Shown here one piece after another: positions 22,901 to 30,363 of a DNA stretch of 64,000 nt (within the stretch, counting starts at the first letter, position 1; every line of letters starts with the position of its first letter). The notes below the pieces were generated by a model that was not told where the DNA came from, searched no databases, and saw nothing but the letters and a program-made list of their open reading frames with translations. The DNA is from Cynocephalus volans (Eukaryota > Chordata > Mammalia > Dermoptera > Cynocephalidae), in contig NC_084462.1 in NCBI RefSeq assembly GCF_027409185.1, positions 42,666,679-42,730,678 on the forward strand, read 5' to 3'. The position numbers and the translations under genes are program-made.

Positions 22901-25036
22901 GGCTCTGGGGCTCCGTGGAGGCAGAATCAGCCTCCAAAGGGCTGCTTTGGAAAGAGGTCTACCAGGAGGCTTGTTGTTGGCATCTGGTCACCAGAGTCCT
23001 TACAGAAGGGGCAGGGGGCATCTGTCCCAAGCAAAGAACTGCCCCACAGGGCAGGCCCAGGCACAGTCTGAGCCAACGCAGCCAAAAGCAGCAGGTATAA
23101 CCTGGTGCACGCTCAGCCCCAGGGGAAACATGCAAACTCAAGCCCCAGGGCAGAGTCGCAGGTTCTCTGTGAAGGGCCAGATGGTAAGTGGTGGAGGCTT
23201 TCAAGCTGTAGTGTACTGTCTCTGTCACGCCACTCCACTCCACTTCTGTAGCACAAAAGCAGCCACAGATGATGTGAATGAAGGAGTGTGACTTTGTTCC
23301 TGTAAAACTGCTGGATGTCCATGGGCTGCAGCACACTGAGCCTCCCCTGAGGTGTTCCTCTGCATCAGAAATAGCCCTGGGTCTGTCTCTGGGCCAGGAC
23401 TGACTGGGAGGGACAGGAATTTTAAGAGCACCCCTCTCCCTGGGAGTAGGCCGGCAAGGAAGTTCAGCCCTGGGGTGGGCGGAAGCAGCAGCCCTCAGGT
23501 CAGCTCCAGAATCAGGTCTGGTCCCAACCCCAAGCCCACAGCCATCGCAGGAGGGAGACTCGGAGACCTGGGTCTGACCTCTGCTCCCAGGCGTGCTCCT
23601 GCCTGGCCACGGCTGTCTTCACCCTCCCGGGAGGAGGGACTCATGGTTCAGGGCACCGTGGGAGACACAGGTGCAGCCTCTCAACAGAGGACCAAAGCTG
23701 AGGGTCAAGGTATGTGCAGGGAGGGTAGGCGGGCTCCAGGAAGGAACTCTGGAGTGGCTGGGCCTCTTCCCCAAAATGCAGCAGAACCCGGTGTCTTCCC
23801 ACAGGTGCGACGAGAGCTGCTTGAGCTGCGAAGTTTCCAGCAGGAACTGCAGCAGGTGTAAGGCAGGCTTCACGCAGCTGGGGACCTCCTGTGTCACCAA
23901 CCACACGTGCAGCGACGGTGAGCACCTGGGGGCCACCAGGCAGAGTGCAGGCACAGCAGCCCCAACAGGAGAGCTTGCCCCATGCACTATCCATTCTGTT
24001 GCTTATAGCAGAATACCTGAAACTGGGAACTTAAAATTTATTTCCTACAGTTTCAGAGGTTGGGGAGTCCACTGTCCAGGGGGAGCATCTGGTGAGAGCC
24101 TTTTTCTTGGTGGTGACTCTCTGCAGCAATGCAGAATGTCATGTGGTGAGAAAAATGGGCTGAGCTAACTTTATCACTCCCACTCCTTACAAAGCCACCA
24201 GAACCAAGCTATTACTCCATGAATGGATCAATCCATTCACAAGGGCACAATCCTCATAATCTAACCACCACTTGAAGACCCCACCTTTCAGATACCATAA
24301 TTGGGTTTCCCACCCTCTTAACATTGTTACAATGGGGGTTGAGTTTCCAATACATGAACTTTTGGGGTACACATTTGGCTCATAGCACCCCTGATTTCCA
24401 GTGACCATCTGGGACTCCTCTAGCCAATTAGAAAGGCAATTGCCCTCTACTACCTCTCCTGTAGGACTCTCACACATTGACCAGAGGCATCCCAGACATG
24501 GTTGGTCAGTTTGTTGAGTGAGTCTTAAAAATGACTTTGTTCTTGTGCTTTGTTCCTACTCTCATGCCATAGGCCCCAGGCAGCCTGGCTTTGGCAACTT
24601 CACTGTAGGAGGGGCCAAACCAATCCAGGGGGTCAAAGCCAGGAGGTCTGGAGGGTCTCAGCCTCAGGAGCAGAAAGACAGAGCCCAGAGTAGAGGCCCA
24701 TGCTCCACAGCTGGAATCTCAGCTGTGCACAGGGAGACACCACGTCCATGCTGCAGGAGAGTCCTGGTTCTCCAGGTGGATTGTGGGGACAAGGATGGGT
24801 TGTGAAAACAGAAACTGAGAAGGGGACCAAATATGGTGCCCAGTTTGGGCAAGAGGAGGGGCGGAATGACCGAAACAAATTTAACAGGCCCCAAAGTCTG
24901 ACCAGTGTCTCCTTTTGCCTTCCTGCCACGGGCCGCAGCTGATGAGACATTCTGTGAGATGGTGAAGTCCAACCGGCTCTGCGAGCGAAAGCTCTTCATC
25001 CAGTTCTGCTGCCGCACGTGCCTCCTGGCCGGCTAG
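1026..25036 (+). CDS. PCSK6: PCSK6 (PACE4) proprotein convertase, 3' part of gene, 9 coding exons
   Basis: PCSK6 is a secreted, heparan-sulfate-binding, calcium-dependent subtilisin-like convertase that cleaves precursors such as TGF-beta-family proteins after basic sites. Coding exons: 1026-1205, 1369-1407, 6965-7067, 8430-8626, 10462-10549, 14512-14615, 19693-19822, 23805-23917, 24939-25036. Each is bounded by AG/GT, and the reading phases join cleanly into about 349 codons plus TAG. The pieces read as the end of the P domain (WSLVLYG), an acidic linker, furin-like Cys-rich repeats (CRRCHRGCETC, CLKCHPSCKKC, CGECHHTCQTC) and a C-terminal PLAC domain ending FCCRTCLLAG. The catalytic domain lies upstream of the window. 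Identification rests on near-identity with remembered human PACE4. SNRPA1 and SELENOS downstream in the same orientation match the human neighbourhood. Confidence 0.97.
1369..1407 (+). CDS. PCSK6: PCSK6 39-nt cassette exon
   Basis: A 39-nt exon between a cag acceptor (1366-1368) and a gtaagt donor (1408) encodes APSTQGSTNILQT across its borders. Human PACE4A-I has AQSTPGSANILQT here. Because 39 is a multiple of three, skipping it keeps the frame. This fits the 13-residue difference known between PACE4A-I and A-II. The donor region is tandemly duplicated (see findings). Confidence 0.88.
1408..6964 (+). other. PCSK6 intron, 5.6 kb
   Basis: Contains a roughly 35-bp tandem duplication at about 1463-1530 (CTGAGGTTCTCTA twice) and a GC-rich, purine-biased stretch at 2400-3450. 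That stretch leaves a long open antisense frame, which I judge non-coding. An L2-like fragment lies at about 4955-5060. Nothing else is recognisable. Confidence 0.65.
6965..7067 (+). CDS. PCSK6: PCSK6 exon: first Cys-rich repeat
   Basis: The exon encodes VCHPECGDKGCDGPNANQC followed by LNCVHFSLGNVKTS. This is the start of the C-terminal Cys-rich region, with the CxxxC/CxxC spacing of furin-like repeats. Splice borders are taaag/GT and CAG/gtaatg. Confidence 0.96.
8430..8626 (+). CDS. PCSK6: PCSK6 exon: Cys-rich repeats 1-2
   Basis: The exon encodes KCVSMCPLGYFGDTAARRC, then CRRCHRGCETCSG and CLSCRRGFYHHQEM, ending TLCPAGFYADE. These are furin-like repeats with regular CxxC pairs. It is the longest coding exon in the window (197 nt). 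Confidence 0.97.
8627..10461 (+). other. PCSK6 intron
   Basis: No gene seen. A short C-run lies near 8660 and a MIR-like fragment at about 9280-9420 (wording of the 'ggcaggcaatattgtcctc' type). The neighbouring introns 7068-8429 and 10550-14511 likewise hold MIR/L2 scraps, a T-run (11427-11446) and one SINE. Confidence 0.6.
10462..10549 (+). CDS. PCSK6: PCSK6 exon: Cys-rich repeat
   Basis: The exon encodes SQKNCLKCHPSCKKC and MDEPEKCTVCKEGFS between tctccag and gtaaaa splice sites. It is nearly identical to human PACE4. Confidence 0.96.
12031..12203 (+). mobile_element. dimeric tRNA-derived SINE (CYN-like)
   Basis: Begins GGCCGGCCCGTGGCTCACTC. A first tRNA-like unit (A box TGGCTCACTCGG, B box GGTTCGGATCC) is followed by a second (TTTGCTCACTGGCTGAGCG) and an A-rich tail. 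A 14-bp direct repeat AGGAGAGTCACAGG flanks it at 12017-12030 and 12204-12217, so this is a retroposed copy in a PCSK6 intron. Confidence 0.9.
12817..13515. repeat. ancient interspersed repeat, family uncertain
   Basis: A roughly 700-bp stretch in a PCSK6 intron with the look of an old LTR-type or DNA-transposon consensus (motifs such as ATTATTGGCCACTGGTGA and ATATATATTTCTTATTATAA). I recognise it as a dispersed mammalian repeat but cannot name the family without a library search. Confidence 0.45.
13640..13800. repeat. MIR-like SINE fragment
   Basis: Degraded MIR wording: the ...TTATGATGTAGGAACC... core followed by GGTCGCACAGCTGGGAAGTG. Old mammal-wide tRNA-derived SINE lying in a PCSK6 intron. 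Confidence 0.65.
14512..14615 (+). CDS. PCSK6: PCSK6 exon: Cys-rich repeat
   Basis: The exon encodes LARGSCIPDCEPGTYFDPE then LIQCGECHHTCQTCM. The donor was placed after ATGG so that the split Gly codon is completed by GG of the next exon, as in human. The usual GTC here is QTC. Confidence 0.95.
14945..15022 (+). mobile_element. tRNA-derived SINE, truncated monomer
   Basis: Contains GAGCGTGGTATTGTAACACC and GGTCAAGAGTTCAGATT, then CCAGCCAGCTGCC and an A run. This matches the monomeric tRNA-Ile-like SINE at 17653 but lacks the 5' end and is diverged. Confidence 0.75.
16943..16973. repeat. (AG)n microsatellite
   Basis: About 15 uninterrupted AG units in a PCSK6 intron. A simple repeat with no evidence of function. 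Confidence 0.95.
17323..17479 (-). mobile_element. tRNA-derived SINE, reverse orientation
   Basis: A T-run (the A tail read backwards) is followed by GTGACCGGCACTCAGCCAG, TATATAGGATCCGAACCCG and GCCACGGGCTCGGCC. This is the reverse complement of the dimeric SINE type. The repeat CATCATGATCATTTTT flanks both sides as a target-site duplication. Confidence 0.88.
17653..17748 (+). mobile_element. monomeric tRNA-Ile-like SINE
   Basis: GTTAGCTCAGTTGGTTAGAG is a near-perfect 5' half of tRNA-Ile, followed by CGGTTCGATCCCTGTACCAG and an A-rich tail. AAGAATGAG flanks it at 17644-17652 and 17749-17757. It is not a tRNA gene because the acceptor stem is unpaired and a tail is present. Confidence 0.88.
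18131..18308 (+). mobile_element. dimeric tRNA-derived SINE
   Basis: Same dimer structure as the copy at 12031, with a GC-rich anticodon region (GCGGCGGTGGGAGCTCAGG). A 14-bp duplication AAAATCCTGTGGCC (18117-18130) recurs with one mismatch at 18309-18322. Confidence 0.88.
19693..19822 (+). CDS. PCSK6: PCSK6 exon: Cys-rich repeat
   Basis: The exon encodes GPSREECIHCAKNFHFQDW, then KCVPACGEGFFPEEMPG and LPHKVCRR. Borders are ctcag/GG and AAG/gtacgg. Confidence 0.96.
22697..22728 (+). repeat. G-run tract with G-quadruplex potential
   Basis: Six runs of three to five G separated by one to three bases in a PCSK6 intron. It meets the usual four-run G-quadruplex pattern on the transcribed RNA sense. 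Confidence 0.7.
23805..23917 (+). CDS. PCSK6: PCSK6 exon: last Cys-rich repeat
   Basis: The exon encodes CDESCLSCEVSSRNCSRC and KAGFTQLGTSC, then VTNHTCSD. The sequons NCS and NHT are kept. Borders are cacag/GT and ACG/gtgagc. Confidence 0.96.
23985..24395 (-). repeat. LTR-type interspersed repeat (MaLR-like), reverse
   Basis: Starts CCATTCTGTTGCTTATAGCA, contains ATACCTGAAACTGGGAA and ends CTCATAGCACC. The same framework recurs at 30364, 33602, 35276 and 54044, always in this orientation. Resemblance to the reverse complement of MaLR-family LTR ends (AAATTACCCAGTCTCAGGTA) is from memory, and the exact subfamily is uncertain. Confidence 0.65.
24939..25036 (+). CDS. PCSK6: PCSK6 terminal coding exon, PLAC domain and stop
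   Basis: The exon encodes ADETFCEMVKSNRLC, ERKLFIQFCCRTC and LAG, followed by TAG at 25034-25036. The six-cysteine PLAC domain lies at the C terminus of PACE4 and is shared with PC5B, lacunin and ADAMTS proteins. It is complete here together with the preceding exon. Confidence 0.97.
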
Positions 25037-26390
25037 GGCGCCCAGCTGCCCGCGGAGGGCAGGACCCCTCCTGTCCACCCGCCAGTCCGTCCACTTGCCC
25101 CAGACTGTTGGCCAGAGCCTGTAGCGGGGCGGTGCCTGCATCTGACAGCCCTATCTCCCCAGGAGCGAGGTCTTCCCACAGCATCTCTGGGCACCCAAAC
25201 CAGGTGGGTGGTGGCCCTCAAGGAGGTGTCCCTAAAACAGCGATATCCTCCCAAATTCTGCTTGCTGCCTACAGTCTTCTGGCAAACTCAAGATAGGAAC
25301 AAAATGACTTCTGGAAACCCACAGCTCCAGCTTCGGAGCAGCTTCTGGGACTACAGGTTTACTGAATCTTCAAGACCAAAGCAGAAAGGAAAGCCACTCA
25401 GCATGACACGTCACTCTTCTCCCTGAGCTTTTGTGCAGCTCTGTGCTAAATCTCAGTGGGCCCGGCCAGCACAACCCCGGGCCGTCCTCACACATGACGA
25501 AGGCACGAGCAGCCTGCCTGCTCATCGCCTGCCACCAAGCAGTCTGGGGGACAGTTTGGTCAGACTGTAAAAAAAATAGGTTTGGGGCATAAAATGTATG
25601 ACCACTGGGGATGGAGTATCTATCTCTACATAGTCAGCTGCTCTGAAGCTGCGGCAGTGGCTTAGAAAGTCAAATTCCAAACCCGATTAGAAGATTCTTC
25701 CTTCCTAGGCAGTGCTCGCCCTTGAGGGAGCCAAGCTCTCGTTACTATGTTCTGTCTGTGTCTCTAGGAGTCTTGTGGGCCAAACAGCCCCCTCTACCTG
25801 ACACAGAGCCTTCTGAGGAGGGGCCAGAGGAGGCAACCCAGAGCCAGCCAAAAGGTGCGCCACAACCAAGCAATTCCTTCTAACAAAATGTAAACTTAGC
25901 CCTTGAATTGCTAATTGGATATCCTTCAGTTCCCATTGTGTGGAATTGCTTTTAAAATTCATTTGGCCTCTGATCTTCGGAAGACTTGTTCTTAAGGTGG
26001 AGACTCCTGTGTCTGTGTATATTATGAGCCTACAGGACACAGCTGGATTTATTTCTGCCAAACCTGTGTAGGCATTTTATAAGCTACATGTTCTAATTTT
26101 TACCAATGTTAATTATTTTGACAAATATTTCATATATTTTCATTGAAATGCACAGATCTGCTTGATCAATTCCCTTTAATATGGGAGTGATATTTGCCTT
26201 AAATTTTTTCAATCTCGTCTTTCCCCATGTTGTCCTGCTCCTCTCTTTGAGTATAACATAGCACTGGCCTGGTCACCTGTGAGCTGGACAGAACCCAGCT
26301 GTTGTTTATTGAATCCACAACTCCAAAAAGAAATCAACAAAGCAAATACAATTAAATAAATTAATAAAAGAGTTAACATCTCATGGCAAA
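25037..26390 (+). other. PCSK6: PCSK6 3' UTR (end approximate)
   Basis: Non-coding sequence from the stop to just after two AATAAA hexamers at 26355-26360 and 26363-26368. The AT-rich last 350 bases look conserved relative to the human 3' UTR as I remember it. The cleavage site is estimated, not seen. Confidence 0.75.
26355..26368 (+). promoter_or_regulatory. PCSK6 poly(A) signals
   Basis: Two AATAAA hexamers two bases apart near the end of the 3' UTR. The downstream GT-rich stretch is weak. Which one is used cannot be told from sequence. Confidence 0.65.
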
Positions 26391-27650
26391 GGAGCCTGTA
26401 TTTCTTTCCAAGGCACACAAAAATTTAAACCTGGGTGCTGACTGATGTGAGACATGGACACTGCTTTATTTTAGGTTTGGGGATATGTTTGAAGTCATTA
26501 TGTAGAAGGTCTTTGAGCCTTAGCAAATGTTGATGTAATGAAGTAATGGGGAAAATCCCAGTGTTCCGATCCCAGGGTGTCCTTTGCAAAGAGACCCCCT
26601 CTTCAGGCCACAAAAGCCTGGTTGGATAGAGGAGCTAGACCCCCCCAGATATAGAGACCCCTTCCATCTGTCAAGGGGGAGCCCTCCACAGCCCAGACTG
26701 TGAGCCTTTTTACCTATAGCTTCCAAGTGTGATTTAATTAGATTACAGCTTGTCTTTTGCAGTGACTGAAATCTTTGCACCCATGGGTTATCTCGGCTAC
26801 CTGGGATTTTTGCCATTGCCTTTCTGTTAGGTCAGAAGACTGTACTTGCTAGGAATCCTTAGATTGCAAACAAAGGAAATGCACCAACTAGAACTGACTT
26901 AGGAAAAAACAAAAGCAGGTGAGGCGGCATTGTTTTTGGAATCCAGGGTTGATTCAGAACTTCAGGGAAGGGTGCAGCAGGGCCTTGGGAACCCTGGGAC
27001 CAGCATTGTGTCACCTGGGCCCTCTTTGCAGCACACACTTCTCTCCATCACCTGCTTCTCCAGTTTATGGGACAAATGAGAAGACTACCAATATCTCCCA
27101 AGTGAAACAGGTACAAATCCAACCCCTTACACAAACTTTCTGGGTCCGTTTCTGGGCCCTGCTTTCCCCAGGGACAGGATTCTGGTTAGACTGCCTTGCA
27201 TTGGTGCTCACCCAGTGCCTTCAGCTGTGGCCATGGGGATAGGCTTGTGCAGCAGAACATGGCCACAGGGAGCTCTGTGTCAGAGGAGAGGAGCAATGTG
27301 CAGTTCTCAGAAAGTGGGATGAGCCACACCACCAACAGCCATCCACATAAACACAACTTGACCAGAGCTGTCAATGTGAGGCAGTGAAGGAATGAGTGAG
27401 TGTGTTTGGGATAACCATAGCCAGGACAGGGCAGAATACTGATAAGCATTCAACCTTCCCCATGAGACGGATGTTGAATTAAAACCAGCAACTTGTTAAA
27501 TACCCCTGGTGCAAGGCACCATTTTAGCCCCTAGAGACTGGATATGGATAACAACACAAGCTCTTGGCCCACTGAGAGCTTACAGTCTAACATGTTTGGA
27601 GCTGGATCCAAAATAAATTCCCTCTATGTCCCAAAGGACACCCACTACAA
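26391..27650. other. intergenic region between PCSK6 and the ERV
   Basis: No gene seen. An L2-like scrap lies at about 27490-27600 (wording of the 'gcaaggcaccattttagccc' type). The left flank of the ERV reads CACTACAA. Confidence 0.6.
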
Positions 27651-27985
27651 TGTGAGGAGCTGCCCGAAATCGCCATTACAAGATGGCGCCGGCCGACACT
27701 GACAATCGGCAAAAACAAGTCTAGAGCGCATGTGCTGGGAATTTCCCCACCTCTAGTCTCCGCCCCACCTGTGGCGTCAGCTGGGCCGATTGGGCAGCCA
27801 CCAATCAGATGGGAACACGTCCTAGGCGAGGGACTGTCTCTATATAAGGGGCGCGGCTCCCCTCGCTCGGGGTCTCCATTTTTAGCAAGCTTATGCTCTT
27901 CCTCTCAAGAGGCATTAAAGCTTATCTGCAGAAGGATCCTTTGTGTGCCGCGTTGTTCTTGCTGGTGAGACGGTAGCGCGGGACA
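27651..27985 (+). repeat. ERV 5' LTR, + strand
   Basis: Begins TGTGAGGAGC and ends GCGGGACA (TG...CA). Within U3 are a kappa-B-like GGGAATTTCC (27737-27746), CCAAT (27801-27805) and a TATA box TATATAAGG (27841-27849). In R is ATTAAA (27914-27919). This is a complete promoter-plus-poly(A) LTR arrangement. Confidence 0.9.
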
Positions 27986-27987
27986 TC

Positions 27988-28005
27988 TGGTGCCGAAGCC
28001 CGGGA
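27988..28005 (+). promoter_or_regulatory. retroviral primer-binding site, tRNA-Phe type
   Basis: Two bases after the LTR, TGGTGCCGAAGCCCGGGA matches the 3' 18 nt of tRNA-Phe (complement TGGTGCCGAAACCCGGGA) with one mismatch. IAP and some other ERVs use tRNA-Phe. Confidence 0.85.
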
Positions 28006-28257
28006 AAACTTGTGACATCGTCAGCACCTTCGGAGACCCCCTGGTGACAGGGAGGATTCAGAACTGCAGGAGGGTAAGTTCAGAGAGGTGTGTCTGTTCT
28101 TGGTCTGGGGTGAATTCGGTTAGATTACAAGGTTTTAGACTCATCCCTTGGTGTGGTCAGACTGACGTAGATACGCAGCTGCACCTGAGACCCGTGTGAG
28201 CCTCTCGTACATAAGGGAGCGGTGTGTCTCACAGCGCCTCCTAAAGCAGGGCGCGTT

Positions 28258-28960
28258 ATGGGTTCTACGCAGTCTATGGTTACCGCGTTAGAGGCTGTGC
28301 TGAGACAACGTGAGATCAAAGTAGGGGGCCGTGTACTCAGAAATTTTGTGAAAGAGGTAGATCGTGTGGCACCATGGTATGCCTGTTCCGGCTCCCTAAC
28401 CTTGAGCTCTTGGAACAAATTGGGCAAAGACCTTGACCGCAAGTACGCAGAGGGAGACCTACGTCAGGGCACCAAGACCGTTTGGAAGTTCATTAAGAAT
28501 TGTTTGGAGGATGAAGGCTGTAAACCGGTAGTGACAGAAGGACAAAATATATTAGAGGAAGTCCAAGACAGCATGTCAGAAACTGAACGGAGTGAGAGGA
28601 TGGGTACCCGCAAGAGGAGAGACGTCTCCTGTAGAAAAAAGTGCCCTCCCGGTAAGTCTACGGACGAGGGAGAGATTCTAAACCATCAAAGTGATGTTCC
28701 CGGAAAATCTGCCGGGGAGGAAGGGGTTTTAAACCCCCACCAAAAGAGAAAAAACAAAAGAGAGCTTTACCCTGTAGGAGAGCTGAGGGCCATAGACCAA
28801 GGGTTGGAGGACTTAAATCTACATGAACCCGACTCTGACTCCCTCAGCCCTAGCGAGGAGTCTGATTTAAAGGAGGAAGCTGGGGGCATGCCACCTTTGA
28901 GTGGAATACGTCCGAGACTTTTGAGTCTTCTGTTTCTGTCCAAAGGTACGGACAAAATAC
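28258..28960 (+). pseudogene. ERV gag remnant (matrix region), truncated
   Basis: An open frame starts with an MG N-terminus (possible myristoylation site). It has a matrix-like stretch with PWYACSGSLTLSSWNKLGK and VWKFIKN, resembling the MA layout of betaretroviral/HERV-K Gag. A Lys/Glu-rich linker (GKSTDEGE, GKSAGEEG) follows. The frame runs unbroken for about 234 codons, then meets the inverted LTR at 28961. Capsid and nucleocapsid are absent, so no functional Gag is expected. The frame continues a few dozen codons into the antisense LTR; that part is fortuitous. Confidence 0.8.
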
Positions 28961-29305
28961 TGTCCCGCGCTACCGTCTCGCCAGCAAGAACAACGCGGCA
29001 CACAAAGGATCCTTCTGCAGATAAGCTTTAATGCCTCTTGAGAGGAAGAGCATAAGCTTGCTAAAAATGGAGACCCCGAGCGAGGGGAGCCGCGCCCCTT
29101 ATATAGAGACAGTCCCTCGCCTAGGACGTGTTCCCATCTGATTGGTGGCTGCCCAATCGGCCCAGCTGACGCCACAGGTGGGGCGGAGACTAGAGGTGGG
29201 GAAATTCCCAGCACATGTGCTCTAGACTTGTTTTTGCCGATTGTCAGTGTCGGCCGGCGCCATCTTGTAATGGCGATTACGGTGTGACGTGGGCAGCTCC
29301 CCACA
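28961..29305 (-). repeat. ERV 3' LTR, inverted
   Basis: On the minus strand it runs TGTGGGGAGC...GCGGGACA. Apart from three substitutions and 10 extra bases near position 16 it equals the + LTR. The extra bases create TGACGTGG on the + strand (29285-29292). The minus-strand TATA box is at about 29097-29105. Its U5 end abuts gag exactly at 28960/28961. Confidence 0.9.
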
Positions 29306-29319
29306 TCTCCCCCTTTCTT
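29306..29319 (-). promoter_or_regulatory. retroviral polypurine tract
   Basis: Minus-strand AAGAAAGGGGGAGA lies directly before the TG of the inverted LTR, where the plus-strand primer is expected. It confirms that the env half reads on the minus strand. The adjoining 29320-29596 is env-3' leader sequence with no clear frame. Confidence 0.85.
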
Positions 29320-29596
29320 ATTACATTAAGAGGCTGGAGCAAGCTCATTGGCCACAACATGTCTAGCAAGTAGTCCTGTCTTAGGTCGACCCACCTCAGG
29401 CCGTGACCTTACCCGTCAAAGGTTAACCCTATCGCCACCAGGCACCATGTCTTAGGTCGGCACACGTCTGGGGGGAAGTTGCCCGTCTCTGGATCTACTG
29501 GAGCGGACTCTGAATTGTGAATTGTGGGCCAGCACGAGCCAGGGCGAACCCCACTGATCAGTTTTCAGGGAGGCCAGCCGAAAAGAGGGGGGGGGA

Positions 29597-30085
29597 CTAG
29601 TCTTTGAGCATAGATAGCCAAATATCGGGATTGGCTCCTTGCTCCAGAGCCACAAGTGCTTGGGCAATGACCACCTTGTCTTTTTGTGTTTGGGCTTTCA
29701 GCCTACAGACCAGCCAAAGAAGGAACACTAGTCCACAGCAGAGGGCCGCTCCAAACAACCCCACCCCCACCCATTCCTTGAAATGTGACATGGCAGTTGT
29801 GATCCAGGAGGACAGTCCAGCTGAAAAGGAGGCATCCACTCTTGTTGAATTCACAGACACGATGGCATAGCGCAGTTCTTGCATCAGGTCGTCAAAGTTC
29901 CCTGTCCAGTTTCCTAAAAGATACTTAGACAATTGATGAGACAAATTTGCCGCCCTGGTAAAATTTTCATATTGGATGCTGGTTACACATAATCCTGAAT
30001 ATTTCCACTGACACCCCAACTGTGCTACTTGCCACAAAACATCTACTTGTTCCTGTACTAGATCTACCCGCTGGTTAACCACCAT
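29597..30085 (-). pseudogene. ERV env transmembrane-subunit remnant
   Basis: An open frame of 162 codons, without SU or the fusion peptide. In order it has a helical heptad stretch (LVQEQVDVLWQVAQLG), a Cys pair around SGLCVTS, possible glycosites NFT, NLS, NWT and NST, and a membrane-proximal SSWITTAMSHFKEW. A hydrophobic span (VGLFGAALCCGLVFLLWLVC) and a cytoplasmic tail ending WLSMLKD follow. This layout is that of a betaretrovirus-type TM. No signal peptide is present, so correct membrane insertion is doubtful. The first codons adjoin the U3 fragment at 30091. Confidence 0.8.
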
Positions 30086-30090
30086 TAATC

Positions 30091-30172
30091 CATGCGCTCT
30101 AGACTTGTTTTTGCCGATTGTCAGTGTCGGCCGGCGCCATCTTGTAATGGCGATTTCGGGCAGCTCCTCACA
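30091..30172 (-). repeat. 82-bp U3 terminus of ERV LTR, inverted
   Basis: The reverse complement of 27651-27732 with no mismatch. It forms the right edge of the element (outermost bases CTCACA) and makes the insertion's ends a perfect terminal inverted repeat. Confidence 0.92.
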
Positions 30173-30363
30173 TCACAAGAAGCCAACCAGGCAGCCTGGG
30201 AAGCATGTACCCTCATTGCAGTGGCTAGGCCAGCCTTTCTAGACGCTGACAAGTGGGGTTGGGGGTTGAGAAGCTGTTCATGAAGTCCTAACAACTAGGC
30301 ACCACTGGTTGAAAGGGGCTGACCACATATTATGCCTGTTCGCAAATGGTGCAACTTTAAGGT

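Larger units (their letters stand above)
27651..30172. mobile_element. rearranged class II endogenous retrovirus
   Basis: A 2522-bp insertion in two opposed halves. The + half is a 335-bp LTR (27651-27985), a primer-binding site and a gag remnant to 28960. The - half, read from the right, is 82 bp of U3 start (30172-30091), an env transmembrane frame (30085-29597), a polypurine tract and a 345-bp LTR (29305-28961). The MA-like gag, IAP-like tRNA-Phe primer site and beta-type TM place it near betaretrovirus/IAP elements. The two LTRs differ by three substitutions and a 10-bp indel, so it is young. pol and most of gag and env are missing. The flanks CTACAA / TCACAA match only in ACAA, so a clean 6-bp target duplication is not shown. 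Confidence 0.85.

Noticed and set aside
28961-29031. Extension of the gag open frame to 28222-29031
   Set aside because: The last codons lie in the antisense LTR beyond the junction, so they are not gag.
27645-30178. 6-bp target-site duplication around the ERV
   Set aside because: Flanks CTACAA and TCACAA share only ACAA. With such young LTRs two changes in six bases is unlikely, so I do not claim a duplication.
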